From positions 124,001 through 188,000 of the forward strand of contig QPMI01000545.1 in the NCBI GenBank assembly GCA_004431415.1: DNA of 64,000 nt. The letters are read 5' to 3'. Of this stretch, positions 1-10,313 are shown in pieces (position 1 is the stretch's first letter; each line of letters opens with the position of its first letter). The translations under genes and the position numbers were made by a program. The notes below the pieces were generated by a model, which saw only the letters and a list, made by a program, of their open reading frames with translations, had not been told where the DNA came from and made no database searches. The DNA is from Cyanophora paradoxa. Its lineage: Eukaryota; Glaucocystophyceae; Cyanophorales; Cyanophoraceae.

Positions 1-3000
1 CGGCTGCTCCGCCAGCGCGAAGTGGTGCGCCAGCACCGACGCCGCCTCCGCACGCGCCGCCTGCGCCCGCGCGAGAGAGGGAGGGGCGCCCGTCAGGCGG
101 GCCTCGTCGTTTATTTATCGACCGCGGAGCGAGGCGGTCGGGGGCGGGGGCGGACCTGGCCGTCGCCCCTCTCGGCGAGGAGGCCCTCGTGGTAGGTCGC
201 GAGCTTGAGGTGCAGCGCCCGCCGGTCCGTCACCGGCAGCAGGCTGTACACCACCTCCTGCGCCCCGCGGCAGAGCCGCCTCAGCGGCGGGGCGCGACAA
301 GAACCCTAGAGACCAACGGGGTGCGGCGCGCCTGCATGAGGGGCTGCTTGAAGCGGAACTCGCGGCGGCGGGGCCGCTGGCGCTCGAGCGCCGGCTCGTA
401 GCCGGCCTCGCCCTCGTCCGGCGCCGCCTCCACCACGATGTTCAGCTTCGCCAGCGCCGCCAGCTCGCGGGGGACCGCCGCCGGCTGCGCGGGGCCCAGG
501 GCGTGAGGCGAGCGGGGGGGAGGGAAGCCCCCGCCGGGGGCACCTGGGGGTGGATGGCGAGGAGCTCGAGGTTCGTGAAGGAGACGCCCACCACGGACGC
601 TGTTTGAGCGGGCCGGTCGGAGGCAGAGGCGGAGGGGGGCGAAGGCGGGGCGGGGCGGGGCGGACCGAGCTTGAGGGTCATGGCCTGGGAGGCGGAGAGC
701 TTGTCGAGGCGGGAGACGAGGCTGGCGCGGGCGCCGTCCGACGGCTTGAGCCGCCGCAGCGCCTTCTTCAGCAGCACGCTCCCCGCCCCGTCCACCTGCG
801 CCAGCCTGCTCTAAGGATCTCTCCAGGCCGGGGCCCCCTCTCTTCGGACCTGGATGGAGCCGTCCTCGACGAGGGAGCGGGCGAGGTCGACGACGAGGAA
901 GGGCAGCGAGTCCGTCTGCGTGCAGATGAAGTCCCGCAGCACCCGCGGCACCCGCGCCGCCCCGATCGACGCTGCGCGGGGCGCGAGTGAGGGGCGGGGC
1001 GGGGGGGGCGGGGGCGGGGGAGGGGCGCACAGCAGATGAGGGCCTCGGCGTCCGCATCGCTCATGGCGCCCAGCGCCGCCCGCTCGCACGCCCCGGCGCC
1101 CCGCAGCAGCGCCGCCGCCGCGCGCCCGATGGGGGCCCCCGGCGCGATGGGCCGGCTCGTGGCGACGACGGCGATGCGGCGCTCGGGCGGGGCGAGGGCG
1201 AGGAGGGCGTCGGCGAGGGCCGCCAGCGCCCGCCAGCTCTGCGAGTCGGCGTGGTGCATGTCTGCCGGGTCGCGCGCCTCAGCCAAAGGCGAGGGTAGGA
1301 CGGGAAAGAGGGGAGGGGGGCGGGCCCTCGAGGATGAGGAGGACGGGCCGGCCCGTCGCGGCGCGCTTCACGAGGAGCCGGACGAGGAGCGCCCGCGTCG
1401 CCTCCGCCGCCGCCTCCGCCGCCTCCGCCTCGTCTGCGCGCCCCGCAAGCTCAGCCGAGCGGCGCGGAGGCGGAGGCGGCGCGGGGCGCACCGGCGCCGC
1501 CGGCGACGGCGCGGGAGGTGCGGCGGCCGCCGCGGGAGCGGCTCGTGGCGGCCCCGTCGGCGTCGCGGCCGTCCTTCGGCCCGCCGCTCTTCAGCGAGGC
1601 GATGAGGGAGGCCCAGCGGTGGCGGATGCCGCGGCCCTGCGCCTGCGCCGGCGCCGCCAGCCTCGAGAGGTTGAGCGGCTTGCCGCCCGCCGCCTCCAGC
1701 TTGCTGATGATGCCCCGCGCCCCTTCGGCCGCCATCCGCTCGCGCAGGATCGCCCAGCCCCGCCCCGCCTGCTTTGGCCCCCCCGCCAGCGCCGCGGGCT
1801 TCGAGGCGGGCGGGGACGGGCGCGGCGGCGGCGCCGGCGGGGCAGACTTCGTCGCGTTCTTGAGCATGCTGACGAGGCCGGCCCAGCGGTGGCGGATGCC
1901 GCGCCCGCGGTACTGCAGAGGCAGCTCCGGCTGCTTCGGGAGGTTGAGCGGCTTGCCGCCCGCCGCCTCCAGCTTGCTGATGATGCCCTGCGCCCCCTCC
2001 GCGGCAATCCGCTCACGAAGGATGGCCCAGCCCCGCCCGCGCTGCTTCGGGCTGCCCGCCGGCGCCGGCGCCGGGGACGACCGTGGGGCCGGCGGGGCCG
2101 CAGGCTCCTTCGGCCTGTCCGCCTCGCCGCCGCCTCCGGCGAGCGCGCCGGCGCCTTTGGCCTGCAGGCGGCCCCGCAGGGCCGCCCAGCCCCGCCCGCC
2201 CTCTTTCTTCTCCGGCGTCCCCGCCGCGCCCGCCGCCGCCGCCGCCGCCGCCGTCGGCGGGGCCGGCTTTGCGGGCGACATCTTCGGCTGCTGCTGCGGG
2301 GGCGGAGGCTGGAGCGGCTGGGGCGGGGGCGGCTTGGGCGCCCTGTCGCCGTCGTCGGGGAGGGCCAACTTGTGGTCCTGCTTGAGGCGCGTCCGCAGCG
2401 CCGCCCAGCCGCCCCCGTCTTCCCTTCGCCCCCGGCGCTGTTGTCGCCGGCGGGCCGGGCCTCGCCGGCTGCTGCTGCTGCTGCGCCCGGGCGGCTGCTG
2501 CGGCCGTGGCCGGCGGCCGGGGCGGGCGCTGCTGCTGCTGCTGCTGCTGCGGGGAGGCGGCCGGCCCAAGGACGTGGACGACGGTCTCCTCGGGGGCGGG
2601 GCCGGCCGCGTACTTGGCGGCGGCGGCGGGAGGCGCGCCGGCGCCCCCTCCCGCCTTGGCCAGCAGCTTGCTCCGCACGGCGCCCCAGCCCTTCTTGACC
2701 GCCCCCGCCCCCGACGACATCGGCGCTGCCGTCCGGTTAGCTTGGTCGGCGCTGCGGTTCGGGAGGGGGAGGGGGAGGGGGCACCTGGCTGCTTGGGGGG
2801 CGGCGGGGCGGGCCGCCGGGGCGCCCCGCGCCGGAAGCTGGCGCCGCCGCCGGGGGCGCGGTGGGAGGCGCGCACGCTGGCGTCGCCGCGGCCGCCGAGC
2901 CCGGCCCGCCGCTGCTTTGCTTGAAGCTCCCGATCCCGCCCGCCAGCGTGCTCGCGGACCCGCTCCCCTCCCCGTCCGCCGAGACCCACCTGCGCCCGCC

Positions 3001-6000
3001 CGCCCGCCGCGTTTGGACGAGAAAGAGTCCAGGCGGGGCCGCGGGGCCGGGGATAGAAGTAAGGGGCGCACATCATGACCTTGCGGCGGTGCGGGCCGAA
3101 GGACTGCCCGCGAAAGCTGGGGCGGGCGGTGGGGGCCAGGCGCCCGTAGAACTCCTCCACGCCGGCGGCCGCCCGCGAGGTCCGGCGCGAGGCGGCGAAC
3201 CCGAGCGGGTCGGCCCCGCCCTCGCCCATCCGCGAGGTGCGGCGCGTGGGCAGGCCCGGCCCCGCCGCCTCCCGCGCCGTCCCCGGCGCGCCCTCCCGGA
3301 ACGAGTGCAGCGCCGTCACCTCGTCGTCCCCGTGCCCGCCGCCGCCTCCGGGCGGCGCCGGCGCCGGCGCCGGCGCGGGGCCCGTCGCCGGGTCGCCGGG
3401 CGTCTCCGCCTCGCCGGCGCCGGGGGAGCCCTGGTGGACGTGCCAGGCGCGGGGGGCGCGGGGTCCCCCAGGGGCATCACCTCGTCGCCCTCCTCGCCCC
3501 GCGCCGTCGCCGCCGCCGTCCCGGGGCCCGACCCCACCTTCTCGGCGGCTCCGGCGCCCCTCCGGCCTCTCCGGCCCCGCGCAGTCCGCGCCCGCCGCCC
3601 CGGCGGCGGCCGGCTCCGCGAGCTCCAAGGGGGCTGGGGAGCCGTCCCGCCGGCCGGTCTTGGGCGGGGGCGACCCATCCTCGCGCGGCGTCTGCACCTG
3701 GACGCTCCGCTTTCGCTGCTCGCCCCCCGGCGCCGAGGCCCGCCGGGGCCCCACGGGCCCGGGAGGCTGCACGGAGCCGCGCCGCCCGGTGGGCCCGGTC
3801 GGGGGCCCGAAGGCGTGGCCGGCGGGGCCGTCGCCGGACTCGTGGGCGGCGGGGGCGCGGTCCATGTTGAGCGCCGCTGCGAGCTGCGGCAGCGACTCCA
3901 CCTCGCTCTCCTCCAGCAGCGGGCCCATCTGCCCCGCAGAGTTAAGTTAGACGGGGGCGGGAAGGCGGGGGGCAGGAGTCCGGCGCGCGCGCGCGCGCCT
4001 CCATGAGCCCCAGGGGGAAGAGGGTGCGGAGGATCGAGCGCCAGAGGTAGAGGGGCTGCAGGGAGCGGCTCTCGAGCCCCGCCGAGGTCGCCACGGACAT
4101 CCCCCGCCGCGCCGCCAGGTGCGCCGCGTGCCCGCAGAGCACCGACTTGCCCGTCCCGCTCGCCCCCTCGAAGAGCAGCACGGGCGGCGGCGGCGGGGCC
4201 TGCGAGGGCACCTCAACGCCCTCCGGGAGCTTGCCCAGGCCGACCGGCGCGGCGGCGGCGGAAGCGGCGGCGGATGCGGCGGCGGCGGCGGCGCTGGTGC
4301 GCTCGACGAGCTCCTGCACGCGGGCCGCCTCCGCGCTGCGGCCGACCAGCTCGAGGCGGGGCGCCGAGGCGCCCCCGCCGGCCGCGTCGTGCAGCAGCTC
4401 GCCGCCCAGCGAGGCCCGCCGGGCGGCCGGGCGGTACACGGGGACCTTCCCGTCGATCCCCCTGCGGCCCGCCCGTAAGACAAGACAAGCCAAAGCCAAG
4501 ACGAAAAGCGAGCGGAGCTGACTTGAGCTCGAAGTCGGCGACGTGCTCCATCTTCATGCGGAGGCGGCAGCCCTCGTGGGTGCGGGCGTCGACGTACACC
4601 TCGCCCCCGCTCTTCCCCATCAGCCGCGCTGCGAAGAGGGGCGAGGAGGCGAGGTCAGAGGGAGGCCGGGACCGGGCCCGGGACGGCGCCCCGTGCGGGG
4701 CGGGCAGGCGCACCGGCCCTGTTCACGACCGTCCCGAAGAACGAGAAGTTGCATCTGCGCGGGGCGGGGCGGGGCGGGGCGGGCGGGGCGGACGAGGCTC
4801 AGCGGCACGCCTCTCAGCGGCGCCTCTCCCTCTCAGGCTCACCGCTGGGGACACCCGACGAAGGTGCAGAAGACAAGCCCCGTCGTAATCCTGCGGCGGG
4901 GCGTCAGAAAGGTGTGAGGAGGAGCGGGGAAGGGCGGGCGGGCGGGCGTGCGGGCGGACCCGATGTGGGTGGTGACGCCCATGGCGCGCATGCCGAGGCG
5001 CATGTCGAGGGCGCAGGCCACGCACCGGCTCGGGTCGTCCTCGTGCGCCACCGGCCTGCGGCAGAGTCAGAGAAAGGGGGCGGCCGAGGCTAGGGCCGCG
5101 CGCCAGAGGCCGAAGCCGGCGATGAGGATGAGGCCCTGCGCGGGGGAAGGCGTCGGGGAGGGCGGGCGGGCGGGCGCGCCACAAAGCTGCGCCGAGGCGG
5201 GCGGACGGACCTTGTCGTCGTGGGCGATGGTGAGGAGGGAGCCCTCGTGGCTGTAGATCACCGCCTGCAGCGTCCGCACCTGGACGGGGGACGCCCGCGT
5301 CAGATCAGATCACATCAGATCAGATCAGATCGGATCGGATCCGAGCGGGGCGGGGCGCACGGCGCGCTGGACGGCCTCCGGGCTGGACTCGAGCCCCGCC
5401 AGCTTGCAGAACATCACCGAGACCACTGCGGAGGAGGCGCGGATCGTTATGTGAAGTGAAAGCGCAAGGAGTGAGGGGCCGGAGGGTACCCCTGAACTCG
5501 TTGAGGAAGCGCGTGGGGTCGAAGGCGCCGCCCTGCCCCTGCCCCTCGGCCTCGGCGGCCGCCCACTCCTCCATGTCGTCCAGCCGCGCCCGAACCTGCC
5601 CCTCCCAAATGAGAGCGCGCCCCAGAGCCGAGCCCCAGAGCCGCGTCCTAAAGCCGCGCCCTAAAGCCGCGTCCTAAAGCCGCGTCCTAAAGCCGAGCCC
5701 CAGAGCCGAGCCCCAGAGCCGCGTCCTGAAGACGAGGGCGCACGGTGTAGGGGACGTAGAGGGCGACCGCCTCCCGCTCCTCGTCCGTCAGGTCGCTCGG
5801 CATCCCCTGCGCGTCTGCACCGGCGGAACCCGGCTCGAATCCGGCAGGGAAGGGTTTTATTCGGGATCCGACCCCGCGCACCGAAGACGGGGGGCCAGGC
5901 CTTCAGCGCGAAGCCGGCCAGGGACTCCCGCACGGAGGGGTGGGCCACGACGAGCCCTCCGCCGCCCCCGCCGCCGCCGCCGGCGCCGCCGCCCCCCGCC

Positions 6001-7809
6001 GCCCCCGCCGGGGCGGGGCCCTCGCCGCCGCTGAGGCCGCTGAGGCCGCTCTCCTCGCCCTCGGAGACGTTGGCCATGACCACGGAGCCGGCGCGGCGCT
6101 TGACGCCCCGCGGGAGGACCGCCGAGGCGGGGAGGAAGCGCAGCGCCGAGGCGCACACCGCCACCTCCCCGGGCTTGATCTCTGCCGCCCAGCCAGCCCC
6201 CGCCCGTCAGCCAGGCAGGCCAACTAATTTGATCCGCTCGGGCGCGCGCGCACCGCCGAGGGCGACGCCGCACTCCTCGATGGCGGGCCCGGCGATGAGG
6301 TGCGACATGCGCCCGGGGACCGCGTGCCCCCGCTCGTCCACCAGCGCCCCCTCCGCCCGCCCGTCCCCGCACCCCGTCGCCCCCCCGATCCCGCAGAAGT
6401 ACTCCGCAAAGTCGCCGGCTGGGCGAGGGGGGGGGGGGGTCAGGGAGGTTCAGATCAGATTGGATCAGATGATGTCAGACGGCTCGGACCGGCGACGGCG
6501 ACGCGGAGCTTCATGGAGGCGCCGATGCCGACGCAGGCCTGCGGGGGCGCGCCTCAGGTCAGATCAAATCAGACGGATGAGATCGGATCGGGTCGGATCA
6601 GGCCTGCGAGAAGACCTCCTGGACGCGCAGGCCGCACTCGACGGCGCGCGCCGCCAGCGCCTGCATCTTCCGATGCAGCACGCTCTGCTCCGCCGTCGCG
6701 CGCTGCCCGCCGCCGCCCCCGCCCCCGCCGCCCCCCTCCGCCACGCGGAACGACCCGTTGGCGGCGGCGAGGGATCCGGAGGGGACGCTGTTGGAGCGGC
6801 CGCCGGAGACGAAGGCCATGACGGAGGCCGAGCGGCCCTTCTTGAGCGCCTTCTTCGCCGCGTCGGAGCGCTCGTCGGCCGCCGCCGCGTCGTCCAGCTC
6901 CACCGCCAGCGCCCGCTCCTGCGCCTCGTTGCCCTCCGGCACCGGCCAGACGACCAGCAGCCCTGCGCCCCCGCCCCCGCCCGCTCGGAACGGGAGCGGG
7001 CGAAGGCGCGGGCGGAGGGAGCGGACCGTCTCCGAGGAAGCATAGCACCTACGTGCGGTGGGCCAGGCGCGCGGGATGGGCGTCAGCTGGCGCGCGGGCG
7101 CGGGGCTGCGGGCGGGGCGGGGCAGCGCGGGGCGGCGGGCACCTCGCCGCCGTACTCCTGCGGGGAGGGCGCGCGCCCCGTCAGAGATGCAAAGCGAAAG
7201 CGGGCGAGGACGGATGGGGTGCCGACCTGGACGACGGCCACCTCGGCCGAGAAAGCGCCGTTGATGACCGTGCAGAGCTGCGCGGGGCAGGTCAGGCTCC
7301 CGCGCCGCCGCCCCGCGCCCCGACTCGGCGACCGCCCCGCACCTCCTCCATCAGTGTCTCATCCGTGGAGCACTTCTCGCACAGCGCTGCGCGGCCCTGC
7401 GTCAGCGGCGGGCGGGCGGGCCCGGTGGAGCCCGGATCCGGGGCCAAGCACCCGAGAAGCCTGCGGGTGCGGTCAGCGGGGCGGGCGTGCGGCGCGGGGC
7501 GGGCGCCGCGGACCGGAGATGTCGAGGATGCTGACGATGCCGTGGATCTCGTGGCTGCGGCGCTGGGCCCCCCGCTGCACCTTGCGCTGGAACACGATGT
7601 GCTCCACGACGCGCCTGCGGGGCACGCGGCGTCAGATTTGCCGCTCACAGGAGAGCGCGGCCGGTCCATCCTCCGAGCTCGGCGGTGTGCCCGAGCCGCG
7701 GCGAGGTATGGTGCCTCTGGGGCCCACTTCACTGCAGATGCGGACCAGCCGCGCACCTGGGGACCAGCCGGAGGGCCAGAGGCACTTGTGAGGCGTCGTG
7801 CAGTTTCAT
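1..7809 (-). CDS. Soluble (ADCY10-like) adenylyl cyclase with STAND-type NTPase, partial at left edge
   Basis: This class III cyclase would make cAMP from ATP in the cytosol, as ADCY10 does. The start ATG is at 7807-7809, and the first exon joins to a peptide reading RRVVEHIVFQRKVQ. Cyclase domain 1 (about 7620-5900) has both metal-site regions, ILDISGF and, after an intron, FLGDGLLVVWPVPEGNE, matching the family's DISGF and FAGDALLVVW. Cyclase domain 2 (about 5440-4530) reads VMFCKLAGL, VACALDMRLGMRAMG, ITTGLVFCTFVG, FSFFGTVVN and AARLMGKSGGEVY. It lacks the first catalytic Asp, as the second domain often does. An NTPase follows: LVGRSAE, Walker A FEGASGTGKS (about 4160), a Walker B-like VLLILE (about 1340), HHADSQSW, and helical sequence (FRFKQPLMQ, QEVVYSLLPVTDRRALHLKL) down to base 1. 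About 2.4 kb of low-complexity coding sequence sits between Walker A and Walker B. The gene continues past the left edge. Confidence 0.88.
1580..2700 (-). repeat. WA-x-L repeat array inside the cyclase NTPase
   Basis: Within the cyclase reading frame I count about seven short units built on (G/R)-W-(A/G)-x-(L/V)-R-x-(R/K)-L. They include KKGWGAVRSKLLAK, GGWAALRTRLK, GRGWAALRGRLQAKG and GRGWAILRERIAAEGAQG. The last two pairs are a clear tandem duplication. Each pair is a long unit ending GIISKLEAAGGKPLNL followed by a shorter one, GRGIRHRWAGLVSMLK or GRGIRHRWASLIASLK. The linkers are Pro-, Gln- and Ala-rich. The units look like amphipathic helices, possibly ligand- or protein-binding. I do not recognise the family. 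The first unit is in a different frame from the others, so at least one intron lies between them. Confidence 0.7.
5299..5341. repeat. GATCA/GATCG short tandem repeat in a cyclase intron
   Basis: A run of imperfect cagat/cggat units lies in a cyclase intron. Similar GATCAGAT-type tracts recur in two neighbouring introns, near 6450-6480 and 6556-6602. Confidence 0.65.
5615..5731. repeat. 13-bp minisatellite in a cyclase intron
   Basis: About nine tandem copies of a 13-bp unit occur in two variants, ccgcgtcctaaag and ccgagccccagag. They sit in the intron that separates the cyclase exons ending VALYVPYT and starting VRARLDDMEEW. Interspersed blocks of the two variants suggest expansion by slippage or unequal exchange. 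Confidence 0.8.
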
Positions 7810-8854
7810 CGCAGCTGCTTCACAGTGCCGCGGTCGTCCCTACCGCCCTATCCTAGTCGCGGACCCTATCCTTGCATGCTGCCGTCGCCGGCGGGCCACG
7901 CCGGGCCCTCCGGTCGGCATACTCAACGTTTGCTGCCAGCCGAGATGCTCGCGGTGCTGCCACCAGTTCCAAGAATACGGGGCCGCGCCTTCCTGCGCGC
8001 GAGGGCGAACCTCCGCGCGCCCGCTGCAGGCTCGGGCTGCTTCTCCTTCTTCTTTAAGGCCGTTGCCCGGGGCGCCGCAGACGTGCGAATCGGTGCGATC
8101 GCTTCCTGCGACCACCTAGCCTCGAACTGTGTAGCCCCCCAAATAACGCCCGGCTACTGGCGGCTCGGCAACGAGTCGACGTCGCGAGTCGCAACGACTC
8201 GCAAATGCAAGAGTCGCAAGTTTCGCAACGCACTCGTAAGTTGGACTCGCATGCGCATTATAATTATAATTAATATTGCGCATGCGCAACGCACTCGTAA
8301 GTTGGACTAAAAGTTCACGAATGTTCATGCGCAGATCACGAAGCCTCGAGCCTCGGAGCAGCGCGTAACGCGCCGGTATGCGCATGCGCTGCAAGAGATC
8401 GAAGTTGACTCAGTCACGGCGTGGCTGACTCATCGACGTCGCGATCGACGTAACGTACTTTAGTATACGTAATCTCGCGCGCGGTGCCGGCGAGCAAGCA
8501 GATGCCAATGTACAAGTAGCGGCGACAGTAGCGCTAGCAAGCCGCCGATATCGATCGACGATGGCCGAGCGAACTCGTCGGAAGTTGAAGGTCACGTGCA
8601 TGCACACTTGGCTTCACCGCTGCAAGCCCCGATCGTGCGATTGTGGCGCAAGACTCGCAACGCTTGAGCTCGCGTGGCGTCGCCAGGCGACAATTTCAAC
8701 TGCATTTGATACAGAAAATATTCCGGCAGGCTGAGGGTGCCCGCCGCGCCCTAAGCGGCGGCCCCACGAATAAGCGAAACCATAAAAGGAGCTTGCGGCG
8801 TCTCGGTCGATGGAAGCGAGCGATGGCGGGGGCTCGAGCTCTGGCGCCGGGCGG
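7810..8854. other. Intergenic, low-complexity, no gene seen
   Basis: I find no supported gene between the cyclase start and the stop of the His-rich protein gene. GC falls relative to the flanking genes. The stretch contains gcgcatgcgc palindromes and a 24-bp direct repeat around an AT-rich core, listed separately. Confidence 0.6.
8224..8308. repeat. Direct repeat flanking a palindromic AT-rich core
   Basis: Identical 24-bp direct repeats lie at 8224-8247 and 8285-8308 (core cgcaacgcactcgtaag). Between them, cgcatgcgca (8248-8257) and its reverse complement (about 8277-8286) flank an AT-rich core of taat units. Inverted arms inside flanking direct repeats resemble a tiny MITE-like element or a recombination scar. 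No protein is associated. Confidence 0.7.
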
Positions 8855-9816
8855 TCACAGGAAGGCCGCGCCGGCGTCCTCGCAGTACGCATCCGCGAGG
8901 GCATCCGCGAAGTCGGGCTCGGGCGCTGCAGGGCGGGGCGGGGCGGGGCCGCGTCGACGTCAGAGCCGGGGCGCAAGAGGGGGAGCGGAGCCAGCGGGCG
9001 GGGGCTCGCCGATGAGGTCCTCCTCGACGGCTGCGCCGAAGACCTCCCCCTGGAGCTCGACGGCGGCCTCTTCGCCCTCGCCCTCGCCCTCCTCCTTCTC
9101 CTCGTCGTTCTCGCCCTTGTCGTGGTTGCGGCCCTCGCCCTTGTGCCCGCAGCCGCAGCCGCAGCCGCCCCCGTGGCCGTGGTGGCGACCCTCGGGGCCC
9201 CCGTGCCCGTGCGGGCCGTGGCCCCAGCCCATCATGCCCCACATCTGCGGCGCGCGTCAAGGTTCATGCTGAGCGGGGGGAGGCCACTTGGGGCGCGCGC
9301 ACCATGCCTGGGCCGTGCATGCCCTTTCCGTGGCAGCCACCGTGGTGCCCCCAGTCGTCATCCACCGAGCTGGGAAGCGGCCTATCGCCCGGGGCGGAAA
9401 GAAGACGGCCTCGGCGATTTTGCGGACCTGTTGGCACGGAGAACGCTCTTCACCACCTTGAAAGTCTCCCAGGCATTTGCCTTCGGGCCGGCGAGCCCGC
9501 ATGCCGCCTCGCACAGCTCCTGAAGGTCTGATGGGCCGACGGTCATGATCAGTACTAGCCCAGATGGCGCCGAGTGCGATGGCGCCCACAGATCTAGAGC
9601 CGGTTACGTACCAGGAATGTCGGTGAACGTTTTCGCCGCCTCCAGCTCCTCGAGCTGCGTCGGGCGAACGACGCGCGTCAGGCCGGCCGCGGACAGCGTG
9701 TTCGAGCTGGCCGGGGCAGCCTTGAACCGGCGACTTGCCTTGAACTTGCAGTAGTTCTCACAGTCGCGCGGAGCCGCGGGGGCCGTGGCGGAGTCCTCCG
9801 TCTGGCTGGTAAGCAT
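8855..9816 (-). CDS. Small protein with His/Gly/Cys-rich putative metal-binding tail
   Basis: The family was not recognised. The ATG is at 9814-9816. Four or five exons give an N-terminal half with a helical stretch (PTQLEELEAAKTFTDIP joined to DLQELCEAACGLAG, then AWETFKVVKSVLRAN) and a C-terminal half starting DDDWGHHGGCHGKGMHG. That half continues through GHGPHGHGGPEGRHHGHGGG and CGCGCGH, then turns acidic (ENDEEKEEGEGEGEE). The splice from the first to the second coding exon (GTACGT...ATCAG) keeps frame. The last intron appears to use a GC donor (gctccg) and leads to a short final exon ending DAYCEDAGAAFL and a stop at 8855-8857. If that intron is not used, the protein stops at about 8960. 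The His/Cys clusters suggest Ni, Zn or Cu binding or storage, but this is inferred from composition only. Confidence 0.6.
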
Positions 9817-10313
9817 CGTATGGCTCTGCGAGCAGCCACTGAGCGCGCGGTTCGGCGTGTCGTGCGCACTCGATCACCTTCTGGGTGAGTGAGGCGAGCG
9901 AACTGAAGGCTGCAGGCTGGCGCGCGAAGCTAGCTATAGCACGCGTACGCGACTGTCGTCACTGAAAATTCCGCACCCCTCCGAGGCTCCGGATCCCGAA
10001 ATTCGTGGATTTCCGCCTGAAATTCGCTTCGCCCCTTGCAGCTAAAATTCTTGACTACTACGTGTAGCATGCTCCGTGCCGCAGCGAAGATTGAACTTGT
10101 AAGCGAAGATTCTCAAGTTTGCATTCAAAGCTGCAGCGCGCGGCTGAGGATCGACAACGGGGACGAATTTTGAAAAGGGAAAACTGCTGCGGAGCTGAGG
10201 GGAGTGGAGAGCGTACGCTAGGTAGCGAATGAGAGGCAAAACTGCAAGGCGGGGGCTGGACTCGAGGAAGCAGGCCCCACGCATAATTAGAAGCAGAAAG
10301 CGTCGCCGCGAGA
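9817..10313. other. Intergenic, no gene seen
   Basis: This is about 500 bp between the His-rich protein start and the PITP stop. It is lower in GC, with no ORF or RNA that I can support. It should hold the upstream region of the His-rich gene and the 3' end of the PITP gene. Confidence 0.5.

Noticed and set aside
5820-5860. ctcgaatccgg with ccgg arms resembling a T-arm
   Set aside because: Only a short palindrome inside a cyclase intron; no other tRNA arms.
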